DNA of 11,491 nucleotides, taken from the NCBI GenBank assembly GCA_964549615.1, contig CAZJVP010000102.1, forward strand, positions 1 to 11,491. Direction: 5' to 3'. A program made the translations under genes and the position numbers. Shown here piece after piece: positions 7,755 to 11,491 of this stretch (the first letter of the stretch is position 1; the number at the start of each line of letters is the position of its first letter). The notes under the pieces are model-generated. The model saw only the letters and a program-made list of their open reading frames with translations, was not told where the DNA came from and searched no databases. Source of the DNA: CAYVLA01 sp964549615 [NCBI: uncultured Thermococci archaeon] (lineage in GTDB: Archaea; CAYQAE01; CAYVLA01).

Positions 7755-7895
7755 TCAGTTTTCACTAGGGAAGCAAAGTATCTGGGGCCGCGTCCGGGCC
7801 CATCTGAAGCCGCCCGCATTGTGAGGGTCGGTGGCAAGGGCGTCGCTCGGGCCGAACGCTGACCCTGTTCCAGATTCTCGAACCGGCCTGGGAGG

Positions 7896-8228
7896 CTAGA
7901 TTGTGCCCTTGAAGCTGACGGTCTGCTCCTCCCAACCGATTGAGGCCTTAACGCCCAGGGAGTGTTCGCCCTTCTTCAGGCCGCCCTTCTTCTCCACCTC
8001 GATCTTTATCGTCTCCCCGTACTCGGAGTAGATCTCCGTCGGTGGTTGGAACTTTCTTGGGGGCCGGTTTCCGACGGTCAGGGTTATCTTATCGGCGGGG
8101 ATCGCGACGCCGTCGATGGTCATCTCCTTAAGCGTCGCCGAGCCGGTGCCGATATCGTTCCTGATCTCGACGGTGAAGTGGTCGGGCTTCCCGTCGCCGT
8201 CCTTGTCGAGATTCTTGAAGGTTGCCAT
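7896..8228 (-). CDS. C-glycoside deglycosidase beta subunit-like small protein (DUF6379-like)
   Basis: The protein has 110 residues from ATG 8228, with no signal peptide or membrane helix. The order of motifs resembles the C-glycoside deglycosidase beta-subunit family (DUF6379): DGKPDHFTVEIRN (12-24, family: DGK-x-x-GF-x-F-x-V-R), a strand leading to IDGVAIPADKITLTVG (38-53), an aromatic/acidic turn EIYSEYGETIKIEVEK (65-80), then GGLKKGEHSLGVKASIGW (82-99). In bacteria this beta-sandwich subunit pairs with a TIM-barrel alpha subunit to cleave 3-oxo-C-glycosides. The alpha subunit is not in the window. Residues 8-16 (DKDGDGKPD) also match a calcium-binding EF/dockerin-type loop. The frame is open to ATG 8276, but a TATA box lies inside that extension, so 8228 with leaderless expression is preferred. 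It is divergent from the regulator-oxidoreductase operon. The family call is recalled from pattern, not searched. Confidence 0.7.
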   Translation of the reverse strand: MATFKNLDKDGDGKPDHFTVEIRNDIGTGSATLKEMTIDGVAIPADKITLTVGNRPPRKFQPPTEIYSEYGETIKIEVEKKGGLKKGEHSLGVKASIGWEEQTVSFKGTI

Positions 8229-8245
8229 GCTCGCGCCTCGGTGCA

Positions 8246-8257
8246 CTTTGTATACTT
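8246..8257 (-). promoter_or_regulatory. TATA box for the DUF6379-like gene
   Basis: The minus-strand sequence AAGTATACAAAG is centred about 24 bases before ATG 8228, so transcription would start at or next to the ATG (leaderless). It rules against the upstream ATG at 8276. Its upstream (BRE) side overlaps the repeat at 8254-8263. Confidence 0.6.
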
Positions 8258-8310
8258 GGTGTAAGAAGCACATCATTTAAATGTGATTGAGGCGCGGTAA
8301 ACTAGGTGTA
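8254..8310. promoter_or_regulatory. Direct repeat ACTWGGTGTA in divergent promoter region, candidate operator pair
   Basis: ACTTGGTGTA (8254-8263) and ACTAGGTGTA (8301-8310) match at 9 of 10 bases, 47 bp apart. The first overlaps the BRE/TATA of the minus-strand gene. The second sits near the expected transcription start of the HxlR gene. The first copy also forms an imperfect dyad (TGCAC...GTGTA) around GTATAC. The positions suit a regulator controlling both directions. Confidence 0.45.
8275..8282 (+). promoter_or_regulatory. Possible TATA box ATTTAAAT for the HxlR operon
   Basis: ATTTAAAT lies within the palindrome CATTTAAATG. Standard spacing would put the transcript start near 8305, giving a leader of about 30 bases that includes AAGGGGCGATGGG before the ATG at 8336. 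An alternative is AAGATAAATC at 8313-8322, which is closer to the start codon than usual. Confidence 0.4.
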
Positions 8311-8335
8311 GCAAGATAAATCAAGGGGCGATGGG

Positions 8336-8683
8336 ATGGAAGCCGAAAAAAGGAAGCTTGGAAAGTTCCGCGCACTGATGGGAGCGTTCGTCAGGAAGTG
8401 GACCGTGGAGATCATGTACTGCCTCTACGAGAACGGGACGATGCGTTTCACCGATCTTCGAAGGATGCTGTCCGGGATCAGCTCGCGGACGTTGTCCGAT
8501 AGGCTCAGGGAGCTTGAGGAGATGGGCTTGGTGCGGCGCACGGTGCACGCGGAGAAACCGGTCAGGGTGGAGTACGAGCTGACCCCGGCAGGACGGCGGA
8601 TCGGGGAGCTTGCCTACGCAAGCTTCGAGGAGCTCGTTGACGCATGGGACCAGGTCGTGGGGCGGAAGGGAGGAAGGCCTTGA
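8336..8683 (+). CDS. HxlR-type winged helix-turn-helix transcriptional regulator
   Basis: The protein has 115 residues, the usual HxlR (PF01638) length. It shows the family order: VRKWTVEIMYCLYENGTMRF (19-38, first helices), FTDLRRMLSGISSRTLSDRLRELEEMGLVRR (38-68, the helix-turn-helix with recognition helix at about 49-61), and the wing with EYELTPAGRRI (79-89). The N-terminal Cys that makes YodB/HypR-like members redox sensors is absent; the only Cys is C29 inside a helix. It is the first gene of a tight operon: its TGA at 8681-8683 abuts the ATG of the oxidoreductase. It may control itself and the divergent gene through the repeats at 8254 and 8301. HxlR proteins are found in archaea as well as bacteria. 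The effector is unknown. Confidence 0.92.
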   Translation: MEAEKRKLGKFRALMGAFVRKWTVEIMYCLYENGTMRFTDLRRMLSGISSRTLSDRLRELEEMGLVRRTVHAEKPVRVEYELTPAGRRIGELAYASFEELVDAWDQVVGRKGGRP

Positions 8684-9664
8684 ATGATAGGAGTAGGACT
8701 CGTTGGGTGCGGTGGGATGGGCATGGACTTGGCCCGCAACCTTGCCGGCGTGGAGGGCGCCAAGCTCATGGCAGCGTGCGACTCCAACCTCGACGCCGCG
8801 AGGAAGCTGGCCGCCGAACTGGGCGGGAAGGCCTGCTCGGAGTATGAGGAGCTTCTGGCGGACCCGGACATCGATGCCGTGATCGTGGCTACGCCGGGGT
8901 ACCTGCATGCTCAGCACGTCAAGCAGGCCGCTGCGGCCGGAAAGCACGTTTTCTGCGAGAAGCCGCTCGCCCTCACGTTGAGGGACTGCGACGAGATGAT
9001 ACGTGCGTGCAAGGAGGCCCGGGTCAACCTGATGGTGGGGCAGGTCCTGCGACTGCTCCCGATCTTCAAGGAATCGGCGAGGATAGTCAGGGAGCAACTC
9101 GGAAGGCCGGTGGCCATGAGCACAACGAGGATCGGCGGGTGGCGTTACAGGGAGGGATGGAGGTCCAGGCTTGAGACCTGCGGCGGATCCCTGCTTGAGG
9201 TCAATGTCCATGAGTTCGACTACATGAGGTTCGTGCTGGGCGAGCCGGTGGAGGCCTTTGCCTACGGTGGCCGGTTCGTCTTGGACTACGTGGACTTCGA
9301 GGACACCGTCTACGCCTCCTTCAAGTTCAAGGGTGGTAGCATCGGCATCCTGAAGTCAGCCATATCGTCGGCCATGGGCCAGTACAGGGGGGAGATAATC
9401 TGCGAGGGCGGAACGCTTTTCTACGACAACCGGGATGGGTCGATCCGGTACAAGAAGAGGGACTCGGCCGAGGTGGTCCTGACGCCTGACAAGATCCCCC
9501 AAGGCGGCGGCGTGCAGGAGGAGGTTTCGGAGTTCATAAGAAGCATCCAGGAACAGAGAAGCCCGTCGATAACGGGGCAGGACGGGAGGGCTGCCGTGGA
9601 GATGGCGCTGGCGGTCAGGCGGTCGCTCCAAGAGGGGGTTCCGGTGCGCATGGGAATACGGTGA
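8684..9664 (+). CDS. Gfo/Idh/MocA family NAD(P)-dependent sugar oxidoreductase
   Basis: The protein has 326 residues, the family norm. The N-terminal Rossmann domain opens with GLVGCGGMG (GxGxxG at 8-13); the first charged residue after strand 2 is D33. IDAVIVATPGYLHAQHV (63-79) and the EKP motif at 92-94 (K93 catalytic) follow. The C-terminal sheet domain holds GGSLLEVNVHEFDYMRF (167-183), with H176 as the likely catalytic acid/base and D179. The usual Asp before the His (D-x-G-x-H) is replaced by Val-Asn. Members oxidise sugar or inositol hydroxyls, often to 3-oxo products. A GGGAGGAAGG Shine-Dalgarno lies 6 bases before the ATG, which directly follows the HxlR stop. Given the divergent DUF6379-like gene, oxidation of a glycoside C3 hydroxyl is a reasonable but unproven role. 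Confidence 0.93.
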   Translation: MIGVGLVGCGGMGMDLARNLAGVEGAKLMAACDSNLDAARKLAAELGGKACSEYEELLADPDIDAVIVATPGYLHAQHVKQAAAAGKHVFCEKPLALTLRDCDEMIRACKEARVNLMVGQVLRLLPIFKESARIVREQLGRPVAMSTTRIGGWRYREGWRSRLETCGGSLLEVNVHEFDYMRFVLGEPVEAFAYGGRFVLDYVDFEDTVYASFKFKGGSIGILKSAISSAMGQYRGEIICEGGTLFYDNRDGSIRYKKRDSAEVVLTPDKIPQGGGVQEEVSEFIRSIQEQRSPSITGQDGRAAVEMALAVRRSLQEGVPVRMGIR

Positions 9665-9668
9665 GAGG

Positions 9669-10736
9669 ATGGAGGCAAAGGAAAGGTTCCTCAGGGTGAT
9701 GAACCACGAGGAGGTCGACAGGATAGCCACCCATGACAACATAGCCTCAAGTTCGCTTCTGAGGAAGTATGCCGGCAGCCTTTGCGACACCGACCTGATG
9801 CTTGCGGGGCGAAAAGCCTGCATGGAGCTTGGGATAGATGCCCTGCGCTTCGTCATGTCCACCGAGGGCGTGCCGGAGGAGGGCGAGGTGACCTCCAGCG
9901 ACGGGTGGGTTCACAAGAGGTTCTTCTACACGACATGGATCGTGAAGAGGAAGATCCAGACCGTTGAGGATTTCGAGGCAAATCCCGTCGAAAGAACGGA
10001 TGAGGACGAGATCGCCCGGCAGGCTCTGAGGACGGTGGAACATTACAAGGAAACCCAGAGGAAACTGGATCCAATCTTCTACCTGCTCCACTCAAACAAC
10101 TGGGTCCCGGGCGTGGGCGAATACGCGCAGGGGCGCTTGGGCCTGATGCTCTTCTCCAAGGTCCTCTACTCCGAGAGACGGAGGGTCAGAAAGGACATCA
10201 GGAACATCGGCGAGGACCATGTCAAGTTTGCCAAGATATGCGCAGAGGAGCACATAGCCCCGGTCGTTTTCGGCGGAGAGGACATCGCGACCAACCACGG
10301 CCCTTTCATCCACCCCAGCCTTCTGAGGGAGCTGTTCTTCCCCTATCTGGCCCGGATAGTCAAGGCGTTCCGTAGGCAGGACATCAAGTACGTCTTTCAC
10401 TCCGACGGCGACCTGTGGCCACTCCTGGACGATTTCGTCGCCGCCGGCGTTCAGGGAATTCATCCGCTCGAGCCCTTCTGCGGGATGGACCTGCTCAAGG
10501 TGAAGGAGAAGATCGGCGACAAGGTGGTGCTCTTTGGCAACATCGACTGCTCGGCCACGCTTCCGCTGGGGACGGTTGAGGATGTCGCCAAGGAGGTCAT
10601 GGATCGCATAAGGGACGCCGGGCCGGGCAGCGGCTACGTGCTGGGGTCAAGCAGCGAGATCGAGGAGATCGTGCCGATATCAAACGTCGAGGCTATGTTC
10701 GCGGCCTTAAGAAGGTACGGCAAGTTCCCAAGATAG
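9669..10736 (+). CDS. URO-D fold (uroporphyrinogen decarboxylase / cobalamin methyltransferase-like) protein
   Basis: The protein has 355 residues and a URO-D domain (PF01208) over its full length: KERFLRVMNHEEVDRI (4-19), MELGIDALRF (52-61), DIKYVFHSDGDLWPLLDDF (238-256), GIHPLEP (263-269), LFGNIDCSATL (288-298) and the C-terminal PISNVEAMFAALRRYG (336-351). True HemE has an N-terminal MRQAGR segment, absent here, so it is not a haem enzyme. The MtaA/MtbA zinc ligands (H-x-C and a C-terminal Cys) are replaced by H244-S-D246 and S327-S329, so standard methylcobalamin:thiol transfer is also doubtful. It lies four bases after the oxidoreductase stop; GGTGA overlapping that stop plus AGAGG forms its ribosome binding site. 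It is the last gene of the hxlR operon. Relatives occur in sugar and methyl-group catabolic clusters; the reaction is unknown. Confidence 0.88.
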   Translation: MEAKERFLRVMNHEEVDRIATHDNIASSSLLRKYAGSLCDTDLMLAGRKACMELGIDALRFVMSTEGVPEEGEVTSSDGWVHKRFFYTTWIVKRKIQTVEDFEANPVERTDEDEIARQALRTVEHYKETQRKLDPIFYLLHSNNWVPGVGEYAQGRLGLMLFSKVLYSERRRVRKDIRNIGEDHVKFAKICAEEHIAPVVFGGEDIATNHGPFIHPSLLRELFFPYLARIVKAFRRQDIKYVFHSDGDLWPLLDDFVAAGVQGIHPLEPFCGMDLLKVKEKIGDKVVLFGNIDCSATLPLGTVEDVAKEVMDRIRDAGPGSGYVLGSSSEIEEIVPISNVEAMFAALRRYGKFPR

Positions 10737-10760
10737 CTTCTCGTCCCCCGCGGTTAGAAG
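10737..10760 (+). terminator. Weak dyad CTTCT / AGAAG after the operon
   Basis: CTTCT (10737-10741) directly after the stop pairs with AGAAG (10756-10760), with a CCGCGG-containing loop. The stem is only 5 bp and has no T tract, so this is a weak candidate for the operon end. Confidence 0.2.
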
Positions 10761-10789
10761 AGGACGCTACGTTATTACGTTACACAAGA

Positions 10790-10797
10790 TTTAATAG
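10790..10797 (+). promoter_or_regulatory. Archaeal TATA box (TTTAATAG)
   Basis: TTTAATAG follows an AT-rich stretch with two ACGTTA copies (10769 and 10777). The expected transcript start is near 10820. This leaves a leader of about 49 bases before GTG 10869, or places the start close to ATG 10817, which opens only a 20-codon frame (stop 10877-10879). Confidence 0.6.
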
Positions 10798-10868
10798 TAC
10801 GAAGGTCCGGCAGAGGATGTCCTGCGAGGGATTGCCGATGCGGGGGCGTCCTCCTGGGGGTATGCGCT

Positions 10869-11491
10869 GTGTCCGGTAAGCTGTTACTTGTAGTTAGGCC
10901 TTTGTCCGCCTGTCTGGCGGCCGTCTCATGCCTGCTTTGTGTGTGTGCCGGCTGTTGATGGGGCTGGCGGGGTTAAGCCCCTTGGCCCCGACCAGTGGAT
11001 CGACGGCTTCGTCTACGATGCGCAGACCAACAGCCCAATCGAGGGCGCTCTAGTCAGGGCCAACCAAGGATCCAGCTGGTGGACCGACACAACAAGCTCA
11101 GCCGGGTACTACGAGCTGCACCTGGGATCCGCATGGGGCGAGTTCTTCATGGACGCCAGCAAGGCCGGGTATCAAACCTCCCAGGCCTACGTCTACAAGG
11201 AGCAAGACGTGGAGCTGGAAAAGAACTGGTACCTCACCCCGCTGGCGAACAATCCTCCCTACACCCCTTCCAATCCTTCTCCAGCCAATGGTGCAACCGG
11301 TCAGCCCACTTCACTGACCCTTACGTGGAGTGGTGGTGATCCTGACTCCTGGGACACCGTCACCTACCATGTCTACTTCGGTACAAGCTCTCCCCCGCCG
11401 TACGACACGGACGTATCCACCGCATCGATGCAGAAGAGCGGCCTGAGCTACGGCACAACCTACTACTGGAAGATCGTCTCTGACGATGGGG
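10869..11491 (+). CDS. Secreted surface protein with carboxypeptidase-regulatory-like and FN3-like domains; apparent frameshift, cut by window edge
   Basis: The mature part is one clear frame from the codon after TAG 10891 to the window edge. It holds a carboxypeptidase-regulatory-like sandwich (WIDGFVYDAQTNSPIEGALV from 10996, then SSAGYYELHLG and GYQTSQAYVY). A Pro-rich linker (NPPYTPSNPSPANGAT) and an FN3-like repeat (LTLTWSGGDPDSWDTVTYHV, YGTTYYWKIVSDDG) follow. This frame has no good start. A signal peptide (SGKLLLVVRPLSACLAAVS, then CLLCVC) lies just upstream from GTG 10869, but in a different frame that stops at 10956-10958. The two frames meet at a (TG)5 tract, 10938-10947; one extra TG would join them into a single secreted protein. 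Hence it is either a frameshifted gene, a slippage-prone one, or a sequence error. Similar domain chains occur in archaeal cell-surface proteins. The C-terminus and any anchor lie outside. Confidence 0.72.

Larger units (their letters stand above)
7485..7895. other. Intergenic region, no gene seen
   Basis: No open frame in these 411 bases shows protein-like features on either strand. The left end holds the probable aminotransferase promoter and a small CCTGA/TCAGG dyad (7519-7535). A 7 bp inverted repeat lies at 7729-7754. I found no tRNA or CRISPR structure. Confidence 0.5.

Noticed and set aside
7727-7756. Possible tRNA T-arm around GGTTCGAGG
   Set aside because: The 5 bp T stem does not form and no acceptor or anticodon arm is found around it; the dyad is a simple 7 bp inverted repeat.
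7559-7837. Minus-strand 92-codon frame in the 7485-7895 gap
   Set aside because: The product is Arg/Pro-rich and low-complexity with no recognisable pattern and no promoter or ribosome site.
8321-9211. Long minus-strand open frame (296 codons)
   Set aside because: It is antisense to the HxlR and Gfo/Idh/MocA genes, both of which have convincing motifs.
1-11491. CRISPR array, insertion sequence or rRNA gene
   Set aside because: No regularly spaced repeats, transposase motifs, terminal inverted repeats or rRNA-like conserved stretches were seen.

Overview
The window looks archaeal. Three upstream regions carry TATA-like boxes (TTTAATA at 1173 and 10790, GTATACAAA on the minus strand near 8250) instead of bacterial -35/-10 pairs. 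Several of these boxes sit about 26-30 bases before the start codon, as expected for leaderless transcripts. Arginine is mostly AGG, and Shine-Dalgarno motifs appear mainly inside operons. Secreted proteins end in a single C-terminal membrane anchor. Composition is GC-rich. The lineage cannot be fixed from the sequence; an uncultured archaeon is the safest reading.

Layout: (1) 1-813, minus, the N-terminal part of a secreted right-handed beta-helix protein of the carbohydrate-active type, cut by the window edge. (2) 1209-2447, plus, a secreted and membrane-anchored protein with a probable class I glutamine-amidotransferase-like (ThuA-like) fold. (3) 2711-4240, minus, a Wzx-type polysaccharide flippase. 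(4) 4338-4901, minus, a flavin reductase-like flavoprotein. (5) 7484-5205, minus, a two-gene unit: a DegT/DnrJ/EryC1/StrS sugar aminotransferase followed six bases later by a second anchored ThuA-like protein. (6) 7896-8228, minus, a small protein resembling the C-glycoside deglycosidase beta subunit (DUF6379-like). It is divergent from (7) 8336-10736, plus, a tight operon of an HxlR-type regulator, a Gfo/Idh/MocA sugar oxidoreductase and a URO-D-fold protein. (8) 10869 to the right edge, plus, a secreted carboxypeptidase-regulatory-like/FN3-like surface protein whose signal peptide and mature part are in different frames.

The genes point to carbohydrate handling and the cell surface: flippase, nucleotide-sugar aminotransferase, beta-helix enzyme and anchored surface proteins. 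The most interesting unit is 7896-10736. In bacteria, a Gfo/Idh/MocA oxidase and a DUF6379-type beta subunit work together to open C-glycosides through a 3-oxo sugar. Here they are divergently transcribed around a shared promoter region with a repeated element (ACTWGGTGTA) that overlaps both promoters and could be the operator of the HxlR regulator. The usual alpha subunit is not in the window, so the pathway assignment is inference.
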